Positions 16,505-24,031 of a DNA stretch of 43,220 nt are shown here, piece by piece. Each line of letters begins with the position of its first letter. Within the stretch, counting starts at the first letter, position 1. A model generated the notes under the pieces. That model was not told where the DNA came from. It saw nothing but the letters and a program-made list of their open reading frames with translations, and searched no databases. The DNA comes from a virus, in the IMG/VR virus record IMGVR_UViG_3300017963_000401, positions 1 through 43,220 of that record; one strand, written 5' to 3'. The translations under genes were made by a program, and so were the position numbers.

Positions 16505-19061
16505 CGACCAGCTACCTCCTCCGCCCGCGCCTAGGGAACCAACTCCTCTTCCGGTCGTTGAGGAGGACGTTGTCCGGCTTGATGTCGCGGTCGATGAGCA
16601 CGTTCTCGGGCTTGATGTCGCGGTAGAAGATCCTCGTGTGCTCGAGGCGATTAACCGGCAGATCCTCTGGCACTACCTCGAGATCGACGCGAAGGGCAAG
16701 TTCAAGAACCCCCCGTCCACCGATGACGAACTCCACGAGTTCATCCAGATCGCTTACAACGCAAACATCCCGCGGAAGGCGATCGAGCCAGGGCACCGCG
16801 CACCTTTTGAGTTCATCGCGGACCTGTTCTTTGAGCGGACTCGCAATGCCCTAGCCTTCGCAAATCGAAGCGGCGGGAAGACGTTCGGGGTAGCGATCCT
16901 CAACCATCTCGACCTCCTATTTAAGTCGGGGTGCGAGATCGCGTCCGCGGGAGCGGTCAAGGCGCAGGCGAAGAAGGCTTACGGTTACCTGCAAGACTTC
17001 ATGCAGATGCCTTGGTTCATCTCGTTCTGCGAGAAGTTCGCCGAGGTGACTGGACGACCCTTCGTGAAGAAGGAGATTCAGGAGGAGACGAGCTACGCCA
17101 ACGGATCGAAGCTCGAGATCATCACCGGCACGGAAAAGGGTCTGCGCTCGCCTCACCCGCATAAGGCGCGCATCGATGAGATCGACCTAATCGAGTGGGA
17201 GATCCTTCAGACCGCACTCTCGATGGCTCACTCGAGCAAGGCAAAGGGGATCGTTGGGCAGAACGTGTTCACCTCGACGCGACAGCTTCAGAACGGCTCC
17301 ATGCAGCGAATGCTGGACGAGGCTTCAAACAAGGGCATTGAGATCTACGAGTGGAACGTCTGGGAGATGGTGGAGCGCTGCACTCGACGCTGCTTCGCTG
17401 ACCCGGAGCATGGAGACTGCCCGGTCTACACGTTCTGCAAGGGTAAGGCTCACGGGTCCGCGGGCTTCTTTCCGATCGAGGACTTCATCGACAAGGTCCG
17501 TCTGATCGACCGCGAGCGCTTCGAAGTCGAGTGGCTCAATAAGCGTCCGTCCCGCGAAAAGCTGGTCTACAGCATGTTCGACAACGGTCGGCACGTTATG
17601 ACCCGCAAGAAGCTCTACGAGATGACTCGCTGCCATCACCCTCAGATCACTTGGCCTCGAGTTGGTGGCATGGACTTCGGCTCTAGCCCTGGTCACCCGT
17701 TCGTCTATCTGAAGGTCACGCAGATGCCGACTGGTGCTTGGCTCGTGTTCTTTGAATACGTGGCGGAGCAGCGACTCATCCGTGACCACGCCAATGCAGT
17801 CAAGCGCTCACCGTTCTGGACTCGCTCCGAGCCGATCTACGCTGACTGGAGCGCACAGGACCGGCTCGAGCTTAAGGCTCTCGGTGTTCCGACGAAGCAG
17901 GCTCACAAGGACGTGTTGATGGGAATCGACCACGTCTCTAGCCTTCTTCGCGGTTTTCCTCCGGCTGAAGAACCGATGCTCTACGTCTGGGAAGACTGCA
18001 AGCACGTCCTCAGCGAATTCGGAAGCTATCGATGGCCGACCTACGCAGATGGTAGGGTCGATCGCACCGGGAAGCCGATGAAGGTGGACGATCACTGCCT
18101 TGCACCAGATACGCTGGTCTGCACACGGGGACACGGATGGGTCGAGATTCAGACCCTAGATGGCAAGGACGGGGAGATCCTTACCCCGGTCGGATTCCGC
18201 CCATATAACCGAGCACGCCAAACGCAGTCGAATGCTGAGGTCTACGAGGTGGTACTGTCAAACGGTGAAACACACCTCGCGACTGAAAACCACCTGTTTC
18301 TACTGGACTCTATGCGTTACGCTTCGGTAGCCGATCTCCATCCCGGTAGTCGGCTTTTGAAGGTGAGGCATGGACCTGAATCCAGTAGTCGTAAGCGAGA
18401 CGAAGCAGGTATTCCTTGGCGTTCCCTACTGGAAGTGCGGAAGGTATTTCAGCAGACCAAAGAAGGGCGGGGGACGGGAGTATCTTCATCGCTCGGTGTG
18501 GGAAGCGAGCCGCGGGGAGATCAAGCCTGGGTTTCATGTTCATCACGTAGACGAGGACACTTCAAACAACAACTTGGACAACCTCTGCTTGCTGTCGCCG
18601 AAGCAGCACTCAAACGAGCACATAAACGAGCAGAGGCGGAAGCAGTTGCGCGAGAACATGCTGAACAAAGCACTACCTGCGGCTTGCGCGTGGCACGCTT
18701 CAGAGGAGGGCCGGGAGTGGCACAAGCAGCACGGCAAGGAGACGTGGGAACGAAGGACCACAACTACCAAGACGTGCGAAGTCTGCGAAACCAGCTACGA
18801 AACCTTCTTCCCAAGCAGGAGCCGCTTCTGCTCTGCGAAGTGCAAGGCGAGAGCATTACGGGCGAGACGGTCGAAGTCAGCGAAGTCCGATTTGCCGGAT
18901 GCTCACCAGTCTGGTGCCTGAATGTTCCTGAGCTTCATTGCTTTTTGCTGAAGTCGGGCGTAGTCTCCCACAACTGCATGGACGCTTTGCGCTATGCTCT
19001 CTACTCGAGTAAGACGAGACGTGGTCCTCGCTACCGCGTGCGAAAGATGACGGGGATATGA
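16473..19061 (+). CDS. Large terminase subunit with intein (TerL)
   Basis: ATG 16473 follows ACGAGGTGGTG. The 862-residue precursor contains an N-terminal polyproline extension (LPPPPPPSDSDQLPPPP), the ATPase with Walker A FANRSGGKT (about residue 130) and Walker B RIDEIDLIEWE (about 232), a Cys cluster (ERCTRRC, then CPVYTFCKG), and the RNase H-like nuclease with MDFGSS (about 400), YADWSAQD (about 456) and VDDH plus CMDALRY. The last motif is interrupted after DDH by an intein (residues 542-834); splicing restores DDH-CMDALRYAL and a 569-residue enzyme. It pumps DNA into the prohead and cuts concatemers. The stop overlaps the next ATG. Confidence 0.92.
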   Translation: MLPPPPPPSDSDQLPPPPAPREPTPLPVVEEDVVRLDVAVDEHVLGLDVAVEDPRVLEAINRQILWHYLEIDAKGKFKNPPSTDDELHEFIQIAYNANIPRKAIEPGHRAPFEFIADLFFERTRNALAFANRSGGKTFGVAILNHLDLLFKSGCEIASAGAVKAQAKKAYGYLQDFMQMPWFISFCEKFAEVTGRPFVKKEIQEETSYANGSKLEIITGTEKGLRSPHPHKARIDEIDLIEWEILQTALSMAHSSKAKGIVGQNVFTSTRQLQNGSMQRMLDEASNKGIEIYEWNVWEMVERCTRRCFADPEHGDCPVYTFCKGKAHGSAGFFPIEDFIDKVRLIDRERFEVEWLNKRPSREKLVYSMFDNGRHVMTRKKLYEMTRCHHPQITWPRVGGMDFGSSPGHPFVYLKVTQMPTGAWLVFFEYVAEQRLIRDHANAVKRSPFWTRSEPIYADWSAQDRLELKALGVPTKQAHKDVLMGIDHVSSLLRGFPPAEEPMLYVWEDCKHVLSEFGSYRWPTYADGRVDRTGKPMKVDDHCLAPDTLVCTRGHGWVEIQTLDGKDGEILTPVGFRPYNRARQTQSNAEVYEVVLSNGETHLATENHLFLLDSMRYASVADLHPGSRLLKVRHGPESSSRKRDEAGIPWRSLLEVRKVFQQTKEGRGTGVSSSLGVGSEPRGDQAWVSCSSRRRGHFKQQLGQPLLAVAEAALKRAHKRAEAEAVAREHAEQSTTCGLRVARFRGGPGVAQAARQGDVGTKDHNYQDVRSLRNQLRNLLPKQEPLLLCEVQGESITGETVEVSEVRFAGCSPVWCLNVPELHCFLLKSGVVSHNCMDALRYALYSSKTRRGPRYRVRKMTGI
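16576..16624. repeat. 33-nt tandem repeat in the terminase N-terminus
   Basis: GGCTTGATGTCGCGGT occurs at 16576-16591 and 16609-16624, an exact 33-nt (11-codon) period. In the terminase frame it yields RLDVAVDEHVLG and LDVAVEDPRVLE. The complementary strand, read in one frame, gives YRDIKPENVLID followed by RDIKPDNVLLN, a protein-kinase catalytic-loop signature twice over. Confidence 0.7.
18096..18974 (+). mobile_element. TerL intein (293 codons) with nested endonuclease
   Basis: The element begins with Cys1 in CLAPDTLVCTRGHGWVEIQT (block A), has the block B Thr-x-x-His in LATENHLFLL, and ends with block F VWCLNVPELHCFLLKSG and block G VVSHN followed by Cys+1. All residues needed for standard class 1 protein splicing are present. 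The insertion point is inside the conserved nuclease motif of the terminase, a typical intein site. Instead of an in-frame endonuclease domain, the middle of the intein frame is open but low in complexity, because it is the alternate frame of a separate HNH gene. Confidence 0.9.
18370..18921 (+). CDS. HNH homing endonuclease nested out of frame in the intein
   Basis: ATG 18370 follows TGAAGGTGAGGC, a usable ribosome site. In-frame TGA codons at 18358 and 18364 rule out any longer upstream reading. The 183-residue product has the HNH_3 core: YLHRSVWEASRGEIKPGFHV, then HHVDEDTSNNNLDNLCLLSP and KQHSNEH, with the HHVDED pair as metal/catalytic centre. A C-terminal CEVCETSYETFF, then RFCSAKC zinc module resembles those of the other HNH protein here. 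Its frame is +1 relative to terminase-intein, which stays open across all 184 codons. It is expected to cut the intein-free terminase allele and drive intein spread. Confidence 0.9.
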   Translation: MDLNPVVVSETKQVFLGVPYWKCGRYFSRPKKGGGREYLHRSVWEASRGEIKPGFHVHHVDEDTSNNNLDNLCLLSPKQHSNEHINEQRRKQLRENMLNKALPAACAWHASEEGREWHKQHGKETWERRTTTTKTCEVCETSYETFFPSRSRFCSAKCKARALRARRSKSAKSDLPDAHQSGA

Positions 19062-19291
19062 AGAAGGCTTTGCTGCTGATGGTGATGGTGGTCGGAGGTT
19101 GTTGCACCAACCTCCAGACCAGCTACGTGAAGGCGCAGAAGGATTTCGAGAAGTTCCTCAAGCTCGAGATCAAGACCGGCCACTACAAGCCCGACGCGAC
19201 TGCGGCTCCCGTGCTCTCCAAGCTCTATATCGCGAACGACAACGCGGTTGAGGTGCTGAAGGCCGAGGGCAAGTGGACGGAGGACCAGTGA
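19058..19291 (+). CDS. Predicted small lipoprotein (77 aa)
   Basis: MKKALLLMVMVVGGC is a compact signal peptide with a lipobox-like VVGGC; a second Cys follows. Processing by signal peptidase II would leave a 63-residue, lysine- and alanine-rich helical lipoprotein (TSYVKAQKDFEKFLKLEI, then ANDNAVEVLKAEGKW). The ATG overlaps the terminase stop. A lipoprotein between terminase and portal genes is out of place for virion assembly. Superinfection exclusion or an outer spanin are the known roles for phage lipoproteins; neither is proven, and no inner-spanin partner is evident. Confidence 0.75.
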   Translation: MKKALLLMVMVVGGCCTNLQTSYVKAQKDFEKFLKLEIKTGHYKPDATAAPVLSKLYIANDNAVEVLKAEGKWTEDQ

Positions 19292-19623
19292 CCACCGTCG
19301 AGGGGCTCGCGAAGAGCATCCGCGAGGACGCGGTCGCTCGGGCCAAGGCGAAGGGCGCGGAAGCCCTCGATGCTCTCCAGAAGGCCGATTTCCACGCGAC
19401 CGCGGACCAAATCGCCCGCGCCCTCAGTGGAGATGAGCGCGCCAAAGTTGCCCTTCAGGCCGAGTTCTCGCTGACCAAGTTCTCGGTGGAAGCCCGTGCG
19501 TGGCTTGAACTTCGGGCTTGGCGAGACGCTCTGATCGACACCCTTCTCGCCATTGCTGCGACCGCGGTCACCGAGGGGATCAAGCTTGCTGCCAGGTCGC
19601 TTGCCGGTAGCCTCCAGTCTTGA
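19288..19623 (+). CDS. Hypothetical helical protein (111 aa)
   Basis: GTG 19288 overlaps the lipoprotein stop and follows GACGGAGGACCA. The product begins MTTVEGLAKSIREDAV, is alanine-rich and helical, and ends with a moderately hydrophobic helix (LIDTLLAIAATAVTEGIKLA) that could be membrane-associated. Tight coupling with the lipoprotein suggests the two act together, possibly at the envelope. No family recognised. Confidence 0.6.
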   Translation: MTTVEGLAKSIREDAVARAKAKGAEALDALQKADFHATADQIARALSGDERAKVALQAEFSLTKFSVEARAWLELRAWRDALIDTLLAIAATAVTEGIKLAARSLAGSLQS

Positions 19624-19664
19624 AGCTGTAGACCTAACGGAATCAAGCAGCTAGGGTAAGCGCG

Positions 19665-21359
19665 ATGGGTATCTTCGGCGAAGACGATCTACAGCGAGGT
19701 GTCTACGGTGCGGTGACGCAAGCCGTAGGGGCAAATGCTGCCATCGATCTCGACCGTGATCGCAACGTCAACCCGACGATCACGCCTCCGAACATCCTGT
19801 CGGAAGCCGAAGCGCTCGAGTACACGAACCCGACCTACGACGACCAAGCCCTCAAGTGGCAGAAGTACCTCAACCTCTACGAAGGCAAGGATGTCTACGA
19901 GTACATCCATCGCCACCTTCGCGAAGACGACGCAACGTGGAAGAAGAGGGTCGAAAGAGGGTACTTTTACAATTACGTCGAGGACGTGGTCGATACGTTC
20001 ACCGCGTTCTTGTTCCACGCGCCGATCGACCGCAACCCCGGAACGCTGGCTGAGGACTTCGAAGAGATCTACAAGGACGCCGACTTCAACGGCACCTTGT
20101 GGGACGTATTCTGGCAAGAAGCCTGTACCTATGCTCAGGTCGAGGGTCACGTCGGAATCCTCGTGGATATGCCAGAGACGCCGGTCGAGGAGTTCGACAC
20201 CGAAGCGGATCGCAAGGAAGCCAACTTCCGCCCCTACCTGACTCTCCTACACGCCAAGCAGATCCTCGACTGGGAGCTTGACGACTACGGGAATTTCAAG
20301 TGGGTCAAGGTCGAGATCGTCCGTCCCGACGAAGAGCGTGACTGGAAGCAGCCGGTCGAGGAAGAAGTCCGCAACTTCGTCATCTGGGATCGCGAGAAGT
20401 TCGAGGAGTGGAAGCTCGTCAAGCGCAACCCGTCGGTGACTCCTCCAGACGACCCGACCAGCAGCGTCGGAGAGACTGCATTCCTCGTCCGCAGTCAGGA
20501 GCACGGTCTTGGGGTCGTTCCGCTCGTCATCCTGCGGATGCAGAAGCAGGCGGATCACCCTTGGTTCGGTGTCTCGAGCGTCCGCGACATCAGCGACATC
20601 AACATCGCGATCCTGAACTGGAGTTCGCTCGGCGACGAGGAGATCTTCGAACGCTGCCTCAACGTGCTGGCGATGGAGCGCGGCGAGGGCGATGCTCCGG
20701 CGCAGCTTTCACACGGCAACGTGCTCGAGTATGAGCCGGGTGGCAACAAGCCGGAGTACCTCGTTCCTGGCGAGACTGCACTCAAGCTGATCCAAGAGTG
20801 GATGAAGGAAGCTCGAGACGAGATCCGACGGCTGGCGAAGGTTCGCCCGTCTGGTGGTCTAGGAGACGTGCGCCAAGCGAGCAGTGGAATCGCCCACGCC
20901 TTCCAGTTCCTCGAAACGAACCAATCCCTTGCAGCCAAGGCACTTGGACTTCAACAGGCGGAAACGCGTGTCCACCGGATGATCGCCCGCTGGATGGGTG
21001 AAAGATTCGACGGCACAATCACGTATCCTTCTGAGTTCGGTGTCGAGGATGAACTGATGCTGTTCCAGGGAATGACCCTGGCTCGCGGCTCACTGACCTC
21101 CGAGACGGCTATCAAGGAACTCGAGAAGAAGGTGGCTCGCAAGCTGTTCGCCAGCGACTCCACCATGCTTCGACAGGTGATCGAGCAAGAGATCGAAGAC
21201 GCGGAGCAAGATGCTTCGCTCGAGTCGATCTTCCAAACACGACCTCCCGGTGGGACGACTCCTCCCCAGCCGGAACCAGAGGGAACTGAGGCGTCTGCAC
21301 CCGACGAGGACTCGGGGACGGCAACCGGAGCCGATCCGGGTGAGGTAACCGCGGCCTAA
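19665..21359 (+). CDS. Portal protein
   Basis: The 564-residue product lies between terminase and scaffold, the expected portal place. It has the portal layout: an N-terminal YLNLYEGKDVYEYIHRHL, a YFYNYVEDVVDTFTAFLFHAP clip/stem start, a beta-rich wing (GHVGILVDMPETPVEE), a long loop and stem (GVSSVRDISDINIAILNW, then LAKVRPSGG), the QFLETNQSLAAKALGLQ crown helix and an acidic Pro-rich tail. A dodecamer would form the DNA entry channel. The family is probably the DUF4055-like portals, judged by length and motifs rather than a search. Confidence 0.85.
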   Translation: MGIFGEDDLQRGVYGAVTQAVGANAAIDLDRDRNVNPTITPPNILSEAEALEYTNPTYDDQALKWQKYLNLYEGKDVYEYIHRHLREDDATWKKRVERGYFYNYVEDVVDTFTAFLFHAPIDRNPGTLAEDFEEIYKDADFNGTLWDVFWQEACTYAQVEGHVGILVDMPETPVEEFDTEADRKEANFRPYLTLLHAKQILDWELDDYGNFKWVKVEIVRPDEERDWKQPVEEEVRNFVIWDREKFEEWKLVKRNPSVTPPDDPTSSVGETAFLVRSQEHGLGVVPLVILRMQKQADHPWFGVSSVRDISDINIAILNWSSLGDEEIFERCLNVLAMERGEGDAPAQLSHGNVLEYEPGGNKPEYLVPGETALKLIQEWMKEARDEIRRLAKVRPSGGLGDVRQASSGIAHAFQFLETNQSLAAKALGLQQAETRVHRMIARWMGERFDGTITYPSEFGVEDELMLFQGMTLARGSLTSETAIKELEKKVARKLFASDSTMLRQVIEQEIEDAEQDASLESIFQTRPPGGTTPPQPEPEGTEASAPDEDSGTATGADPGEVTAA

Positions 21360-21376
21360 AGCGCGGGGAGAAGATC

Positions 21377-22192
21377 ATGTTTCTGAAGAGCATCCTGATT
21401 TGGCGGCTGATGTCGCCTGACGACCCTGGCGGCGAAGGCTCGTCCGCTACTGGCACCGCTCCGCCCCCTCCGCCCCCGGAGCCTGCGGAGCCGACCATCA
21501 CCGAGAAGGAGGCGAACCGGCGAGAGGCCGCTCTTCGTCGTTCCTACGAGCGGAAGCTGAAGGAGCAGGAGCAGCGGATGGCTGCTCTCGAGGAGAAGAT
21601 CTCCAACCTTAGCCAGCCCGCTCCCGACCCGGAGCCGAATCCGGGTGCGATCGGTGACCCCAACGTCGCGGGTCAACTCGAGCTTCTCCAGAAGCGGCAC
21701 GAGCGAGAGGTCCAGAACCTCAAGGAGCAGATCGAACTCCTCACGAGCGAGGCCACCCAAGAGCGCAAGAAGCGTCGCACCGTCGAGCGTGACCGTCTGC
21801 TCTCCGAAGCGCTTCAACTTGCGGGCGTCGCCGAGAAGGCGAAGGTCCCGGCGACCCGCCACTTCCTCCACAACATCGAGTGGGACGACATCGACGGGGA
21901 GTGGTACTACAAGACCAAGGGTGGGAACTTCGTCCCCATCCACGAGGGCGTTGCTGAGGAGATGCTGGACATCTTCCGTAGCCCCAAGACGAGCCGCGGA
22001 GGCGCCGGCACCACGAATGGTGCGCCTCCCCGCCGCGCTGCGGTCCAGAAGGACTTGGAGCGCGAGCGCGCGAAGCTCGAGCAGATCAAGCAGAAGGTCA
22101 GCCGCACGAACAGCGGCGCGGCTTTGCAGGAATACAACCGCCAGAAGCGGTTGGTGAGCAGCCTGGAGCAGAAGCTCAACTCCATGAAGTAG
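21377..22192 (+). CDS. Capsid scaffolding protein
   Basis: ATG 21377 follows GCGGGGAGAAGATC; ATG 21410 is an alternative that removes the hydrophobic first eleven residues. The 271-residue product is a typical scaffold: a Pro/Gly-rich head (APPPPPPEPAEP), long coiled coils (ALRRSYERKLKEQEQRMAA, then LQKRHEREVQNLKEQIELL), a small ordered patch (HNIEWDDIDGEWYYKT) and a basic coiled C-terminus (LVSSLEQKLNSMK) that would hold the capsid protein. It precedes the major capsid gene. It shares the polyproline feature with three other proteins nearby. Confidence 0.8.
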   Translation: MFLKSILIWRLMSPDDPGGEGSSATGTAPPPPPPEPAEPTITEKEANRREAALRRSYERKLKEQEQRMAALEEKISNLSQPAPDPEPNPGAIGDPNVAGQLELLQKRHEREVQNLKEQIELLTSEATQERKKRRTVERDRLLSEALQLAGVAEKAKVPATRHFLHNIEWDDIDGEWYYKTKGGNFVPIHEGVAEEMLDIFRSPKTSRGGAGTTNGAPPRRAAVQKDLERERAKLEQIKQKVSRTNSGAALQEYNRQKRLVSSLEQKLNSMK

Positions 22193-22226
22193 CGCCAGTC
22201 GGCGCGCAGAAGAAAGAGAATCGGAT

Positions 22227-23375
22227 ATGGCTTTCACTGGACGCGCCGTCTATGACACGGGCGTTTTCGACGGGATCGCGGAGGATGTCTCCGACGTGAT
22301 CTCCATGATTTCGCCTTTCGAAACCCCCGTGCTGGACCGAATGGCGCAGGCCCCGCGGCCCGCGTTCAACGTCCTCCACGAGTGGCTCGAGGACGCTCTC
22401 AACCCCAACACCGTCGCCACCTCCGCGCTCGCTACCGCGGCGACCGGCGCGACCTCGATCGAGCTTCAGAAGGACACCCTCACCGGGGGTGCCGTGACGC
22501 AGTTCCTTCAGGTCGGTGCGGTCCTTCAGGTGGAGTCCACCGGGGAGTACCTCCAGATCACCGGCAAGAGCGGTGACTTCATCACCGTCGATCGTCAGTT
22601 CGGCGGCACCACCGCGGCCACGATCGCCGCGGGCACCGCGCTCTACGTGATCTCGGACGCCTCGCTCGAGGGTGCCGACGTGGTCGCGGACATCAGCCGT
22701 CCGCGCGTCCGCAAGACGAACTACACCCAGATCTTCAAGAAGGATCTGATCGTCAGCGGCACCGTGCAGGCGACCCAGCAGCTTGGTGGCATCTCGGACG
22801 AGATGGACTACCAGCGCACGCAGCGTCTCCGTGAGTCGCTGCGCGATCTCGAGAAGGCAGTGATCCGCGGACGCTCTTCGGGCAACACGCTCGGCAGCAG
22901 CACCGCGTACCGCACCTTCGACGGCATCCTGGCTCAGATCGCGACCAACATCGCGACGATCGGTTCGGTCGGCGGGCTCACCGTCGATGCCCTGAACAGT
23001 GCGATCCGTCTGGCCTGGGACAACGGTGGCACCGACATCGACGTGATCGTCGCGGACGCCAACCTGAAGCAGCAGATCGACAGCTTCAACGACACGCGCG
23101 TCGAGGTGATGAACCGCGACGAGCGCTTCCACCAGCGCGTCAGCATGTTCGAGAGCACCTACGGTGATCTCGAGGTCGTGTTGGGTCGCTGGATGCCCCA
23201 GAACTCGCTGATGATCGTCAGCAGCCAGCGCGTCCACGTCGTCCCGCTGCGCGGTCGGTCCTTCCAGTTCCAGTCCGTCTCGCGGACGGGCGACGCCGAG
23301 AAGGGCATGGTCATCGGCGAGTACACCGTCGAGGTCCACAACGAGGAGGGCATGAGCCAACTCTTCGTCGGCTAG
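22227..23375 (+). CDS. Major capsid protein (SU10/DUF5309-like)
   Basis: The 382-residue product begins MAFTGRAVYDTGVFDG and has ISPFETPVLDRM, HEWLEDALNP and an inserted beta domain (residues about 75-145), then a spine-helix-rich region (MDYQRTQRLRESLRDLEKAV) and the final barrel strands (SQRVHVVPLRGRSFQF). Motifs and order match the SU10 family of HK97-fold capsid proteins (DUF5309). It assembles the icosahedral head with the scaffold encoded upstream. Codon use is GC-rich and regular, as for a highly expressed gene. A strong hairpin follows the gene. Confidence 0.9.
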   Translation: MAFTGRAVYDTGVFDGIAEDVSDVISMISPFETPVLDRMAQAPRPAFNVLHEWLEDALNPNTVATSALATAATGATSIELQKDTLTGGAVTQFLQVGAVLQVESTGEYLQITGKSGDFITVDRQFGGTTAATIAAGTALYVISDASLEGADVVADISRPRVRKTNYTQIFKKDLIVSGTVQATQQLGGISDEMDYQRTQRLRESLRDLEKAVIRGRSSGNTLGSSTAYRTFDGILAQIATNIATIGSVGGLTVDALNSAIRLAWDNGGTDIDVIVADANLKQQIDSFNDTRVEVMNRDERFHQRVSMFESTYGDLEVVLGRWMPQNSLMIVSSQRVHVVPLRGRSFQFQSVSRTGDAEKGMVIGEYTVEVHNEEGMSQLFVG

Positions 23376-23400
23376 ACCTCGACCGACTAGGACCGAACTC

Positions 23401-23432
23401 GGGGGCTGAGGGCTTTTCGGCTCTCAGCCCCC
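23401..23432 (+). terminator. Strong hairpin after the capsid gene
   Basis: GGGGGCTGAG (23401-23410) pairs with CTCAGCCCCC (23423-23432), extended by three more pairs (one G-U) around loop TTTTCG: 13 bp. There is no T run after it. It is likely a partial terminator or mRNA-protecting structure that raises capsid output over downstream genes. Confidence 0.65.
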
Positions 23433-23450
23433 ATTCACTAGGAGGCTTCT

Positions 23451-23663
23451 ATGCCGAACGAAATGACCGACACCATTCTTCCGCCCCCGCCGCCCCCGGC
23501 TGTTCCTCTCGAACAGGTCGAGGAGATTCGTGACCTGATGCGGACTCTCCGCAAGGAGATGGTCGGGACGAACGTGCGACACCGCTTCAAGATGCGGGTC
23601 TACGAGCGGTGGTGTCAGGACGCGAAGCTGATCGAGGACAAGCTCAACGAGCTTTGCGGCTAG
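23451..23663 (+). CDS. Polyproline small protein (70 aa)
   Basis: ATG 23451 follows CTAGGAGGCTTCT. The product starts MPNEMTDTILPPPPPPAVPL, again a Leu plus six-proline run, then a helical domain (QVEEIRDLMRTLRKEM, KMRVYERWCQDAKLIEDKL). It is the fourth protein here with this motif. It may tether to a partner in the head. Function unknown. Confidence 0.65.
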   Translation: MPNEMTDTILPPPPPPAVPLEQVEEIRDLMRTLRKEMVGTNVRHRFKMRVYERWCQDAKLIEDKLNELCG

Positions 23664-23672
23664 GACTAAGCT

Positions 23673-24023
23673 GTGGCGACTCTCGAGGTCGATGCTCCAT
23701 TCGAACTACGTGAGGTGGTGCTCGTCTTCGCGGGTGCCACAACGCCACTTCCTGCCAACACCACGATCAACATCCAGACGGGTGTCTACGCCGGGGTAGG
23801 TTCTCCGGCCACCGTCAAAGGCGACACCAACGTCGTCCTCTCTCCGAGCGCGGCAGCGTTCAACGACGAAGCGCGCACGGAGATAAGCCTCAACGGTGTT
23901 CTGCTCGACAAGGGTGGAACGGATGCTTGCTCAGTCGAGTGGGTGTCCACAACGCAAGTCCGATTGCCAGGGAAGCGGATCTTCTCCGGCAACAAACTCA
24001 CCATCAGAGCCCCGATTGACTAG
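23673..24023 (+). CDS. Head decoration-like protein (116 aa)
   Basis: GTG 23673 lies 7 nt after an AGGA site. The product is beta-rich: PFELREVVLVFAGATTPLPA, then ARTEISLNGVLL and SVEWVSTTQVRLPGKRIF. Its last 55 residues match the last 50 of the next protein (pattern F-D-R-NGVL-WVSTTQ-KR-F-G), so they share a module. A small capsid or neck decoration protein is the best guess. Confidence 0.6.
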   Translation: MATLEVDAPFELREVVLVFAGATTPLPANTTINIQTGVYAGVGSPATVKGDTNVVLSPSAAAFNDEARTEISLNGVLLDKGGTDACSVEWVSTTQVRLPGKRIFSGNKLTIRAPID

Positions 24024-24031
24024 GAGCACCT

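Noticed and set aside
16512-16796. Antisense ORF with kinase loop as an actual kinase gene
   Set aside because: Only the subdomain VIb loop is present; there is no Gly-rich loop, Lys or DFG, so it is not a gene, at most a relic.
22176-23360. 394-codon antisense frame across the capsid gene
   Set aside because: It is an Asp/Val/Leu/Arg-rich shadow of a GC-rich gene with strong codon bias; similar long antisense frames occur opposite the tape measure and glycosyltransferase.
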